Shown here: positions 22,847 through 31,051 of the stretch, in pieces
Layout: the number at the start of each line of letters is the position of its first letter
How positions within the stretch are numbered: position 1 is the first letter of the stretch
Notes under the pieces: model-generated
What the model was told of the DNA's origin: nothing
The model's input: the letters and a program-made list of their open reading frames with translations, nothing else
Databases searched by the model: none
Made by a program: the position numbers and the translations under genes
Assembly: GCA_905200945.1 (NCBI GenBank)
Contig: CAJKMG010000012.1
Location: 1-64,000 of the forward strand
Direction: 5' to 3'
Length of the DNA stretch: 64,000 bases
From: an uncultured Akkermansia sp.
Lineage (GTDB): Bacteria; Verrucomicrobiota; Verrucomicrobiia; Verrucomicrobiales; Akkermansiaceae

Positions 22847-24064
22847 TCAGGATTCCTTGGTCACGATGATATCGCAGTCCGCATCAAACCAGCCCTGGCC
22901 CTGACAGTCGAAAACCAGGTCCGGTTTTTCTGAACCGGAGAGGCGCAGGGTGAATTCGCGTCCGTTTTTGTCCTGACGGTCCTTGGGCAGTTCGCTGACT
23001 ACGCGGTTGCCTTTCATGAAGCGGGGATTGCGGATATTGCAGCCGCCGCTGTTCATCTTGAAGGTGATTTTGTAGTTTCCGGGGCCGTCGAGCATGCTGC
23101 TGACGTTAACGCGGGTGGGCGTCAGTTCCGGACGCAGGTCGTAGCCCGTGAAGTGAGGGTTTTTCAGGGTAACGGGTTCCGTCAGGTAGCGGTAGTAGTT
23201 CTGGGCACCTATTCCCATGAGGGTTTTGGGGGATATCCTAGCGATGTCCGTCAGAGTTTTCAGCGCCTGGTCCTTTTTCCCCTCATTGCGGTAGAGCCAG
23301 AACCTGGCCGCCATGACCTGTTGTTTTTGAAGGGAGGTCAGGCCGGGGATTTTGAGCTGTTTGTTTACATAGGCATGGGCGGTTTTGTAATCCTTTGGGC
23401 CGCCGTCTTTGGCGGAATCATTCACCATTCTCTGCACTTTTTCAATGTAGGGCAGATGCCAGAAAGTGTATTTGAAGTGCACTCCCTTGGTATCTTCCGG
23501 ATCCGCCTTCTTGATTTTTTCCAGAATGTCCTTTCTGGAGGAGGCCGCATAAGGAGGGAGCTGCTGAAGCCCTTCCCCGTAAAGAAGGGCCGCGGCCGTT
23601 CCGGATGAAGCTGCGGCTTTTTCCCACAGGGCATTGGCCCTGTTTTGCTGTTTTACGGCTTCCATTGCCTGCTTCATGACGGCTGGAAGTGTTTCCCTGG
23701 AGACTCCTTCCGACAGGAATACCATGTTCCCGGTGGGGGATACCACCTGGATGGCGGGGATGTTCCAGATTTCCCCCGGCGGCTTGGGAAGTTTTTGCTC
23801 TTCTTCCGTCATTTCCTCACGCTCGTCCTGGATGCACCAGAGCACGGGTTCCGGAGAGTTTTTGGCCAGGTGTTCCATAGCGCGGGTGATTTCACGTGAC
23901 TTGGGGGACCAGTCCGTGCCGGCCCACACGACGATCATGTATTTATTGACGGTTTTTGCCTCGTCTTTCACGGCGCTGTAGGCGGGGAGGGCCGCCTGGC
24001 CGGGGGCGGACAGGAAGAGAGCTGCGGCCAGCAGGCCGGAAATGGTATTGATGTGGTGAAGCAT
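22847..24064 (-). CDS. Secreted protein with thioredoxin-like N-terminal domain
   Basis: 405 residues with a signal peptide (about 24 residues, cut after GQA). Residues about 35-145 read like a thioredoxin fold (YMIVVWAGTDWSPKSREI, then IPAIQVVSPTGNMVF), but the CxxC active site is replaced by WSPKS, so no disulfide chemistry is expected. The middle is helical, and the C-terminal 100 residues look like a beta-sandwich ending in WFDADCDIIVTKES. It lies 16 bases after the transglutaminase-like gene in the same direction, so the two probably form an operon. Function unknown; a periplasmic partner of that protein is plausible. Confidence 0.6.
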   Translation of the reverse strand: MLHHINTISGLLAAALFLSAPGQAALPAYSAVKDEAKTVNKYMIVVWAGTDWSPKSREITRAMEHLAKNSPEPVLWCIQDEREEMTEEEQKLPKPPGEIWNIPAIQVVSPTGNMVFLSEGVSRETLPAVMKQAMEAVKQQNRANALWEKAAASSGTAAALLYGEGLQQLPPYAASSRKDILEKIKKADPEDTKGVHFKYTFWHLPYIEKVQRMVNDSAKDGGPKDYKTAHAYVNKQLKIPGLTSLQKQQVMAARFWLYRNEGKKDQALKTLTDIARISPKTLMGIGAQNYYRYLTEPVTLKNPHFTGYDLRPELTPTRVNVSSMLDGPGNYKITFKMNSGGCNIRNPRFMKGNRVVSELPKDRQDKNGREFTLRLSGSEKPDLVFDCQGQGWFDADCDIIVTKES

Positions 24065-24080
24065 GGCGTTAATGGAGAAT

Positions 24081-26309
24081 TTATTTTTCGTAAACGAGGA
24101 TATGGCGCAGATGCATGAATTCCGGCTGTGCGTTTTTGGCTTCCACCTTGATCCACTTGGCTCTGGTTCCTTCCGGAGCGGTGATCACCCATTCCTTGGG
24201 CATGTTTTCCGTGGAAGACAGGGGGAACCAGGTGGCTCCGTCCGTAGAAGTGGAAACCACCATCTTCTTCATCCGGTTTTCATTGCCGTCGCGCTTGGTG
24301 ATTACCAGACCTGCCAGGTTCACGCCGTTTTTCAGTTCTACAATAACATTCGGACAGGCTTCTTTGTCCGTATGCTGGGCGCCTCCGCAGGGACGCAGCA
24401 GGTTGATATGATCCCAAGGGCTGTCCCACCGGCTTGTGGTGGAGCACCGGACCATGCCGTCTGCAGGCACCAGTTTCCACCCCTGCGGGACGTCCGCCTT
24501 GACCGTATTATTCTCTGTATTGACATCGGAGAAAGAGGCTGCCGCTTTGCTCAAGGCCTGGAAGGCCGGAATGGAGCGGGCCGTTTCCGTGGCGTAGATG
24601 GCTTTGCCGTAGGCTTCCTTCAGTTTTTTGGGATCGGGCGCTTTTCCGGAGGCTCCGGTTTTTCCCGTTTGCTGGGCCACCTTGGCGAATGCGTTGGAGA
24701 AGACGTCCGCCTGGCCGTTTTCCACAAAGGTTTTCACTCCCCATTCCAACGCCTGGCCAAAGTTGGTGCCGTCCCCCGTTTTCAGATGGGTGGAGAGGAC
24801 TGTTTCCAGATAGGCCGCTTTTTCCTGCGGATTGGCCAGGAAAGCGGATTGGGAGTCCAGCACGGGCTGGAATTTCACTGCCCAGGATGTGGGGGTGGTG
24901 GCGATGGCCTCATGCAGGTCCCGGAACCAGGCAATCCGATCCGCGGGCGGAATATCCATCAGGAATTTATTCTGCACGTCCTTGAGGATGTCGAATGCGG
25001 CGAAGCCGTTGCCCTGATAGTGGGAAAGGGCGTCTTTGGCGTAAACGTACCAGTCGACAGGCTGCATGCCTTCCTTTTCCATCAGCAGGCGTTGGAGTTC
25101 CGTGCGGAAAAACGGGTGCAGCGGTGTTTGCCTGAGCGCTTCCTCCCATGCCTGGATGGCCTTGTCCCTGTTGCCGGAAGCTTCGTCCAGCCGGGCCTGG
25201 GCGGCCCACAGGTAGGCCTGGTCCGCCTTGTCGTTGTCAGCAAAGACATTTTCCATCAGCAGGTAGGAGGTTGGGGCCTGGGAGCCGAAGATGTGGTTGT
25301 GCATGCCTCCGTCCGGTCCGCCGAAGCCGCCTTTCCATTCCCCCCGCTTCACGCGCACCGCGTACGCGCAGTGGCCGGGCTGCCCTACCGGATAGGCCGG
25401 GATGCCGTGGGCCTGGGCCGCCATGGTGCCGAAGTAGGAGAGGCCGCCGCAGACGCCGCCGATGATCTGCGTGTTTTCCGCAGTCGTGTGAAGATCCCTC
25501 CACGGCACGTAGAAAAGCGGCCCCTGAATGGTATCGCCAAAAAAATTATGGCCCGTATAGGGGGCGGCCCAGCAGGCGGCCGTGTACCGCCGCCAGGGGA
25601 GGTTGACATGTTCGTTGCTCCATTCGTAGGATTTATCGTCCCAGGGACTTCCCACGACGAAGCGCATTTCCCATGGGCGCAGTTTGATGAATCCCGGATG
25701 CAGCTTGTTTTCCTGATGCAGTTTTTTGAAAATCCGGTAGCGGCGCACCGGATTGCTGTTGGCGGAGTTGGTTTTAAGCCTTCCCGCTACGGGGCCAGTA
25801 GAAAAGACAGAGGCCAGCCCGGTGGCAAGGGACTGGTAATTCCGGAAATCCGGGCTTTTGCCGTCCGCTTTCCAGATGTCGGAGAGGATTTGAAGGCCTT
25901 CCGGTGAATTTTCCGGAATCAGCCCTGCTCCAAGGTAAAGCTCCATCCACGCCGGATCCTGTAGAAAGGTTTTGATGAAAGCGGCGTCCTGCGAACTTTT
26001 GGAGAAAACGGCTTTCACTTTGTCCGGCCCCGTGACGCGCAGGAGTTCGTGAATGTCCAGCAAATGGCGGTACTGCCTGTTCTGGAGCAGTTTTTGTTCG
26101 GATTTCGTTTGTTCTCCAGCTTTCAGAAGGGTGGAGCGCAGTTCCGTCTGCAGACCATCAAAGTCTCCGGAGGCTATTTTTTGTGCCAGGGGCGCCGGCA
26201 GGCGGCTGGCGGAGGCTGGTGTTTCCGTTTCAGATTCCGTCAGGCCCTGCGCCGCGCAGACAGGTGCCGCAAGCAGGGAGGTGCAGAGAAGAAGGTGTGA
26301 AATATTCAT
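24081..26309 (-). CDS. Secreted transglutaminase-like protein with discoidin-like C-terminus
   Basis: 742 residues. Signal peptide MNISHLLLCTSLLAAPVCAA. Near residues 285-325 the segment GGVCGGLSYFGTMAAQAHG followed by GQPGHCAYAVR resembles the Cys-His core of transglutaminase/papain-like domains. Helical repeats resembling TPR (about residues 370-560) follow. The last about 150 residues (SRWDSPWDHINL, VELKNGVNLAGLVI, KMVVSTSTDG, AKWIKVEA) look like an F5/8 type C carbohydrate-binding domain. This suggests a protein or peptide-modifying enzyme that attaches to glycans, perhaps mucin. The substrate is unknown. First gene of a two-gene operon. Confidence 0.6.
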   Translation of the reverse strand: MNISHLLLCTSLLAAPVCAAQGLTESETETPASASRLPAPLAQKIASGDFDGLQTELRSTLLKAGEQTKSEQKLLQNRQYRHLLDIHELLRVTGPDKVKAVFSKSSQDAAFIKTFLQDPAWMELYLGAGLIPENSPEGLQILSDIWKADGKSPDFRNYQSLATGLASVFSTGPVAGRLKTNSANSNPVRRYRIFKKLHQENKLHPGFIKLRPWEMRFVVGSPWDDKSYEWSNEHVNLPWRRYTAACWAAPYTGHNFFGDTIQGPLFYVPWRDLHTTAENTQIIGGVCGGLSYFGTMAAQAHGIPAYPVGQPGHCAYAVRVKRGEWKGGFGGPDGGMHNHIFGSQAPTSYLLMENVFADNDKADQAYLWAAQARLDEASGNRDKAIQAWEEALRQTPLHPFFRTELQRLLMEKEGMQPVDWYVYAKDALSHYQGNGFAAFDILKDVQNKFLMDIPPADRIAWFRDLHEAIATTPTSWAVKFQPVLDSQSAFLANPQEKAAYLETVLSTHLKTGDGTNFGQALEWGVKTFVENGQADVFSNAFAKVAQQTGKTGASGKAPDPKKLKEAYGKAIYATETARSIPAFQALSKAAASFSDVNTENNTVKADVPQGWKLVPADGMVRCSTTSRWDSPWDHINLLRPCGGAQHTDKEACPNVIVELKNGVNLAGLVITKRDGNENRMKKMVVSTSTDGATWFPLSSTENMPKEWVITAPEGTRAKWIKVEAKNAQPEFMHLRHILVYEK

Positions 26310-26419
26310 GTGGAAGGGATTATTTAATGATAGCAGAAAAAGGGGGGGAGGGAGCCAGTGCGTTTTTCTGCTTATTACGGTGCCGGAAGAGTGTTTTTAT
26401 CATCCTTCATTGGATAATT

Positions 26420-27019
26420 TCAGCACAAATGATCACAGAGCATTTTGACGCCCAGGCCAATGAGGATGAGACCGGCTCCCGCTTCCAGATGAAATGTCGG
26501 AAAGCGGTGCAGCCGGCTGGTCAGGAAAAAGCCTGCCGCCGTGCACAGGAAGGTGGTGAAGCCGATGGCGGCGGAGGGAAGAAGCACCGCATGGAGGGTG
26601 GGATCGGTGCCATACTGGGCGGATGAAAGGTAAATGCTGACGCCCGCCACCAGCGCGTCGATGCTGGTGGCGATTCCCACGGCCATAAGGGTAGGAAGCG
26701 TCAGGCTGGCGACGTGGGGCATATCCTCTTCTTCGTTGCGGTGGTTCCATCCTTCGCGGAGGACGTTGACTCCGAGGAAGGTGAATACGGCGAAGCCCAG
26801 CCAGTGATCCCAGGCCGCAATATACCGGTGCACGGTGCCTGTAAGCAAAAAACCCAGCACGGGCATCAGGAATTGACCGGCTCCGGTGGACAGGGAGAGC
26901 TTGATTCCGTTGCTCAAACGCTTTTGCTTAATGAGCAAACCGTAGGAGAACGCCACGACGAAAGCGTCCACGGAGAGGGCAAAAGCCAGGAATATCAAGT
27001 CGGCAAGCGGCATGCTCAT
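26420..27019 (-). CDS. mntP: Manganese efflux pump MntP family protein
   Basis: 199 residues, six membrane helices in two repeats. Each repeat carries the family Asp motif: FALSVDAFVVAFSYG near residue 15 and IATSIDALVAGVS near residue 115. A cytoplasmic loop HRNEEEDMPHV separates the halves. The family exports Mn2+. The start MSMPLADLIFLAF (27019) is preferred over one 13 codons upstream because it leaves a normal MntP N-terminus; MPLADL at 27013 is equally possible. No clear yybP-ykoY manganese riboswitch was recognised upstream. Confidence 0.85.
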   Translation of the reverse strand: MSMPLADLIFLAFALSVDAFVVAFSYGLLIKQKRLSNGIKLSLSTGAGQFLMPVLGFLLTGTVHRYIAAWDHWLGFAVFTFLGVNVLREGWNHRNEEEDMPHVASLTLPTLMAVGIATSIDALVAGVSIYLSSAQYGTDPTLHAVLLPSAAIGFTTFLCTAAGFFLTSRLHRFPTFHLEAGAGLILIGLGVKMLCDHLC

Positions 27020-27484
27020 TGCGGAGAGGCACTCTAGGATATCCCCGGCAAAAAGCAATTTTTTTGTTCTTTGCGCTTCTTCCGGATTCCGGACGCGTCA
27101 CAGGCGTGGCTGCAGGATTCCATCTTCCGGCCGGGGAGCATGTTTCTTGCATGCTTTTATCTTGAAAAAGAATAAAACGGTAAAAAGCCGTGAAGGCACA
27201 GGGCAAATATCATGAAATATGCTGTGCAACCGTTCATTAAAGCAGGTTCCTCAAAGTCCGGGCGTGTTACGCATGAGGTATTCTGGGAGAGGCCGCCGGG
27301 GAAAATAAATAGACGGACATGGGCGGTGCTTTTCAAGCTTCATGACCGCAATTTCAGTAATGAAAGCTTGGTGGATGTTGCTGCATCAACTTCATTACTG
27401 ATTTTCAGACATATTCCCGAACCGCACGCATGACTGGCGGAAAGGGGCATTCCGACAGTCATGCGTTGAGGATGGGAAAGAATG
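27020..27484. other. Intergenic region upstream of mntP with inverted repeats
   Basis: 465 bases between mntP and the SGNH esterase gene, both on the minus strand. From about 27070 to 27135 the minus strand has words resembling the 3' half of a cobalamin riboswitch (see findings). At 27354-27364 and 27391-27401 an 11-bp inverted repeat TCAGTAATGAA/TTCATTACTGA encloses a smaller GTTG/CAAC hairpin. At 27426-27466 ACGCATGACTG/CAGTCATGCGT forms another stem 18 bases after the esterase stop. No coding frame in this stretch looks real. Confidence 0.5.
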
Positions 27485-28201
27485 CTATTTGCAGTATTTT
27501 TTGATATAGGGCAGCACGGCGTCCGCCCAGATGGCGTAGCCTTTTTCCGTAAAGTGCAGGTTGTCCCTGCTGATGCCGGGGAGCAGTTTGCCGGAGGAGT
27601 CCAGAAAGCGCCTGTTGATGTTGGCGTAAGTGGTGCGGGGCAGCTTGCACTGGGCCAGAATGGCGTTGATGCGGTCGTTATGCTGGCGCAGCTTGTCCTG
27701 CGGTCCTGTGCCGCGCGGGAAGATGCCCAGAAGAAGGACATGGGTATCCGGGAACCTGACCAGCAGGTGTTCAACGGTACCCAGAATTCCCATGGCCGTT
27801 TTTTCCGGTGCTTCCCCTCCTTTGAAATGACCGGTATTGTTGGTGCCGATCATGACGATGCAGAGTTTGGGATCCGTCTGGGCCGGGATGCCGGAATCCG
27901 TGATGCGGTAGATCAGGTTGGTGGTTTGATCCCCGGAAATGCCGAAGTTGCAGGGATGATAGGGGGCGAATGCCTTCTCCCATATTGATTTTCCTTCTCT
28001 TTTCCAGTAGTCCGTAATGGAATCTCCCAGGAAAAGGACGCCGCAGGGGTTGTTTTTTATTTGTTCCACCTGTTGTTCATATTGCTTCCTCCACCACTGG
28101 GGTTGTTCCCTGGGCAACGGAGTCAGAGGGGACGGCGCAGCCGTTGAGAGAAGGGAGGCCAGCAGGGAGAAAGCTAGTATATGCAATATCTTCATCGGCA
28201 T
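27485..28201 (-). CDS. Secreted SGNH/GDSL-family esterase
   Basis: 238 residues with a signal peptide (MKILHILAFSLLASLLSTAA). All four SGNH blocks are visible: GDSITDYW with the catalytic Ser (about residue 60), GISGDQT with the Gly, GTNNTG with the Asn, and the Asp/His pair in DNLHFT near the C-terminus. It resembles the PAF-acetylhydrolase beta/gamma-like group. Known members remove acyl groups from sugars or lipids. In a mucin degrader, deacetylation of O-acetylated glycans is plausible but unproven. Starts at 28201 and 28195 (two codons apart) are both possible. Confidence 0.85.
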   Translation of the reverse strand: MPMKILHILAFSLLASLLSTAAPSPLTPLPREQPQWWRKQYEQQVEQIKNNPCGVLFLGDSITDYWKREGKSIWEKAFAPYHPCNFGISGDQTTNLIYRITDSGIPAQTDPKLCIVMIGTNNTGHFKGGEAPEKTAMGILGTVEHLLVRFPDTHVLLLGIFPRGTGPQDKLRQHNDRINAILAQCKLPRTTYANINRRFLDSSGKLLPGISRDNLHFTEKGYAIWADAVLPYIKKYCK

Positions 28202-28296
28202 TTATTGTACGGATGTTTTTCAAAAACGCCACATGAAAGTAATGGCTTTTTCCGTTGTTGCGGTATGGGGCAGCTTTTGCGGCAGGGTGTTCCCCC

Positions 28297-28325
28297 TTGC
28301 CAGATTCCGGGGGGTGGTGTAGCTT
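28297..28325 (+). promoter_or_regulatory. Sigma70-type promoter of rpoN
   Basis: TTGCCA (28297-28302), a 17-base spacer, and TAGCTT (28320-28325). The -10 element matches only moderately. A start about 28331 would lie just before the ATG at 28335, implying an almost leaderless mRNA and arguing against the in-frame GTG at 28326. Confidence 0.4.
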
Positions 28326-28334
28326 GTGGGCGGT

Positions 28335-29732
28335 ATGAGTGAGGTATCCCTGCAGCATGGAATGACGCGTCAAATGGCCGTCTCCCAGTCCATGCAGACG
28401 GGGATGCAGATTCTTCAGGCTTCCGCTTTGGAATTGAGGCAGCTTGTCCGCCAGGCGCTGGAAACCAATCCCATGCTTGAGGAATTGCCGGATGCCTCCC
28501 CGGAAGCTCTGGAAGACGGTCCGGACGGGGAGGACAGGAATGAACGGGAGGACGGGTGGAACGAGTTTACGGCGGAAGGGCGCTTTTCTGCGGACGCGGC
28601 CGCCCGCCGTGATTTCATGTATGAATCCGTAGTGGCTCCGGAATCCCTGAAAACCCATTTGATGGATCAGGCGCAGCATTCCGCATTGACGGGCCGCGCC
28701 CGGGACGCCCTGTTCCTGCTGATTGATGCTCTGGACGAACGCGGGTTTCTGACGGAGTCTCCGCAGGAGCTGGAAGAGCAGGGGTGTTTCAGCATGCGGG
28801 ACATGGAGGAAGCCTTGGCGGCGCTGAGGGAAATGGATCCGCCCGGAGTGGGGGCGGCGGATTTGAGGGATTCCCTGTTGATTCAGCTTGAACAGCGCGG
28901 TTTGAAGCGTTCGCTTGCTTTCCGTCTGGTCAAGCGCTGCTGGCGGGAACTGGTGGCGCACAGGTATGAAGAAGCCGCGCGCCTGCTGGACGTGGAACCG
29001 GAGGCCGTGGCGGAAGCCCTGGATGTGATTAGAAGCCTGACTCCTGATCCAGGGGGGGGCTACGCCCCTGGCGGCAACCCTCATCTGCTGCCTGACGTTA
29101 TTGTGGAAGAGGGTCCTTCCGGCGTGCTGGAGGTTGCCCTCACTTCCGAGTATCTTCCGCGCCTGTCCATGAATGAACGGTATATGGAGTTGATGGCGGA
29201 GGGGAGCGGAAGCCGGGAGCTGAGGCAGTATCTCCGTAGGGCGTTCCGGGAGGGACAGGAGCTGTTGCGGGCTTTGGACATGAGGCAGGAGACCGTTTTG
29301 CGCCTGGCCCGTGTCATCGTGCGGAGGCAGGAGGATTTTTTCAGGTCCGGCCCGTCTCGTTTGAAGGCCATGGGCATGGAAGAGGTGGCGGAGGAGATGG
29401 GGGTTCACGTTTCCACGGTTTCCCGTGCGTGCCGGGACAAATACCTGTTGTGCAGGTGGGGGATGAAAGAGCTGAGGTCCTTTTTTAGCGCGGGAGTTCC
29501 GTCTGAAGGCGGCATTTCCCCGGACGGAGCGGCCTCTGGAGCCATAGCTTCCGGCGCCGTCCAGGAGCTGATGCGGCGGCTGATTGCGGAGGAAGATTCT
29601 TCCAAACCCCTCAGTGACGCCGGTCTGGCGGCCGCGCTGCGGGAAAAAGGGGTGAACATCGCCCGCAGGACGGTAGCCAAGTACCGGGAGCAGATGAAGA
29701 TACTGCCCGCTTCCCTGCGCCGGGGAATATGA
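28335..29732 (+). CDS. rpoN: RNA polymerase sigma-54 factor
   Basis: 465 residues. Directs RNA polymerase to -24/-12 promoters and needs an AAA+ activator. Region I (Gln/Leu-rich, LQHGMTRQMAVSQSMQTGMQ) is at the N-terminus, an acidic region II follows (EDGPDGEDRNERED), then the core-binding domain (PPGVGAADLRDSLLIQL) and the helix-turn-helix (MEEVAEEMGVHVSTVSRAC). The RpoN box ARRTVAKYRE is close to the C-terminus, which confirms a full-length factor. No activator gene is adjacent. The ATG at 28335 is preferred to the GTG three codons upstream because of the promoter position. Confidence 0.95.
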   Translation: MSEVSLQHGMTRQMAVSQSMQTGMQILQASALELRQLVRQALETNPMLEELPDASPEALEDGPDGEDRNEREDGWNEFTAEGRFSADAAARRDFMYESVVAPESLKTHLMDQAQHSALTGRARDALFLLIDALDERGFLTESPQELEEQGCFSMRDMEEALAALREMDPPGVGAADLRDSLLIQLEQRGLKRSLAFRLVKRCWRELVAHRYEEAARLLDVEPEAVAEALDVIRSLTPDPGGGYAPGGNPHLLPDVIVEEGPSGVLEVALTSEYLPRLSMNERYMELMAEGSGSRELRQYLRRAFREGQELLRALDMRQETVLRLARVIVRRQEDFFRSGPSRLKAMGMEEVAEEMGVHVSTVSRACRDKYLLCRWGMKELRSFFSAGVPSEGGISPDGAASGAIASGAVQELMRRLIAEEDSSKPLSDAGLAAALREKGVNIARRTVAKYREQMKILPASLRRGI

Positions 29733-29838
29733 CAGTTTTTCATATTTTGAATTGCTTGTTAACATTTTACATATCAATATGTTTTATATTTTGTAATTGA
29801 GACGCTTTTCTTGTTTCTCTTTCCGGCGGAAGAGGCGG

Positions 29839-29866
29839 TTGACTGATGCGGCTTTGGTGATATAGT
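29839..29866 (+). promoter_or_regulatory. Sigma70-type promoter of the MFS gene
   Basis: TTGACT (29839-29844), a 16-base spacer, and TATAGT (29861-29866): close to the consensus at both elements. The expected start near 29873 leaves only about 9 bases of leader before ATG 29882. Confidence 0.7.
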
Positions 29867-29881
29867 CCCCGCTTTATCGTG

Positions 29882-31033
29882 ATGCGTACATTTACCTGGC
29901 CTATTGCCCTGCTGCTGGCGGGGCTTCTTTTCCAGACAGTGGCGTTTGCCGTGTTGAATACGGTTGTTCCCCTGTGGATGGAGCAATTTGATGCCGCCAC
30001 CTGGGAGGCGGGACTGGTGGGGGCGTTCTTTTTTCTCGGGAATCTGGCCGGTACGCTGCTGGCCGGCGGCGTGATTCGCCGGGCCGGATTCAAAGGAAGT
30101 TACCAATATGCATGCCTTTTATGCGCGGTGTCCACCGTGTTGCTGCCTGTGTTTCCCGGCGTGCCGGCCTGGAGCGGACTCCGGCTGCTGGCGGGGATCA
30201 GTTGTGCTCTGGTCTGGGTGGTGGTGGAGAGCGCCATGCTGAGGGCCGGAACGCTGCAGACCCGCGGCGTTCTGCTGGCTTCCTACATGGTGGTTTATTA
30301 TCTGGGTACGGTGCTGGGGCAGTTGCTTCTGGGCTGGTTCCCCAGCGATATGTCCCTGATTGCAACGGAAGTGTGCATTTTATCAGTAGCGGGCATGGTT
30401 CCGCTGATGTTTGCGCGTCTGGAATCAGGAAATGGGGAGATTTCTTCTTCCTCCCATGTGGAGATTCGGATACTGCTGAGACGCCGCAGCGTATTTCTGG
30501 GCATTGTGGGATGTGTGATTTCCGGCGTGGTATTGGGTACTATTTATTGCCTGATGCCTCTGTTTTTGAAGCACCAGGGCATGAATCACTCTTCCGTGGG
30601 ATACTGGATGGCCCTGCTGATTGCCGCTGCCATTCTGGGGCAGTGGCCCATGGGACGGCTGGCGGACAGGTACGGCCGCTCATTCGTCATGAAGTGCCAG
30701 TCCCTGCTGGTGGCGGCGGCCTGTGCAGGGCTGATGCTGAAGGGAGGGCTGATGGCCCCCTCCCTGATTGCTCTGGGGCTGGCCGGATTTTCCCTGTACC
30801 CTGTTGCCATGGCCTGGGGATGCGAGGAAGCCTCCCGGGATGAACTGGTGACCATGAACCAGCTTCTGCTGCTGAGTTATTCCGTCGGGACCCTGGCCGG
30901 CCCTTCCCTGACTTCGTTCCTGATGCAGAGGTATTCCGACAATTGGATGCCTATGGTTATTGCCCTGGTGGCTCTTTCTTTCATGCCCGTGCTGATGCTG
31001 GGCGGCCACGGAAGAAGAAAACTATCCCGGTAA
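29882..31033 (+). CDS. MFS transporter
   Basis: 383 residues from ATG (a GTG one codon earlier is possible), 12 predicted membrane helices. The motif-A-like loop between helices 2 and 3 is GGVIRRAGFKGSYQ, and its repeat in the second half is GRLADRYGRSFVMK. The size and the second-half loop resemble the YcaD-like group of putative effluxers. The substrate cannot be told. It has its own promoter and sits alone between rpoN and a convergent operon. Confidence 0.85.
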   Translation: MRTFTWPIALLLAGLLFQTVAFAVLNTVVPLWMEQFDAATWEAGLVGAFFFLGNLAGTLLAGGVIRRAGFKGSYQYACLLCAVSTVLLPVFPGVPAWSGLRLLAGISCALVWVVVESAMLRAGTLQTRGVLLASYMVVYYLGTVLGQLLLGWFPSDMSLIATEVCILSVAGMVPLMFARLESGNGEISSSSHVEIRILLRRRSVFLGIVGCVISGVVLGTIYCLMPLFLKHQGMNHSSVGYWMALLIAAAILGQWPMGRLADRYGRSFVMKCQSLLVAAACAGLMLKGGLMAPSLIALGLAGFSLYPVAMAWGCEEASRDELVTMNQLLLLSYSVGTLAGPSLTSFLMQRYSDNWMPMVIALVALSFMPVLMLGGHGRRKLSR

Positions 31034-31051
31034 CGGGGAGGGCCGGAAACG

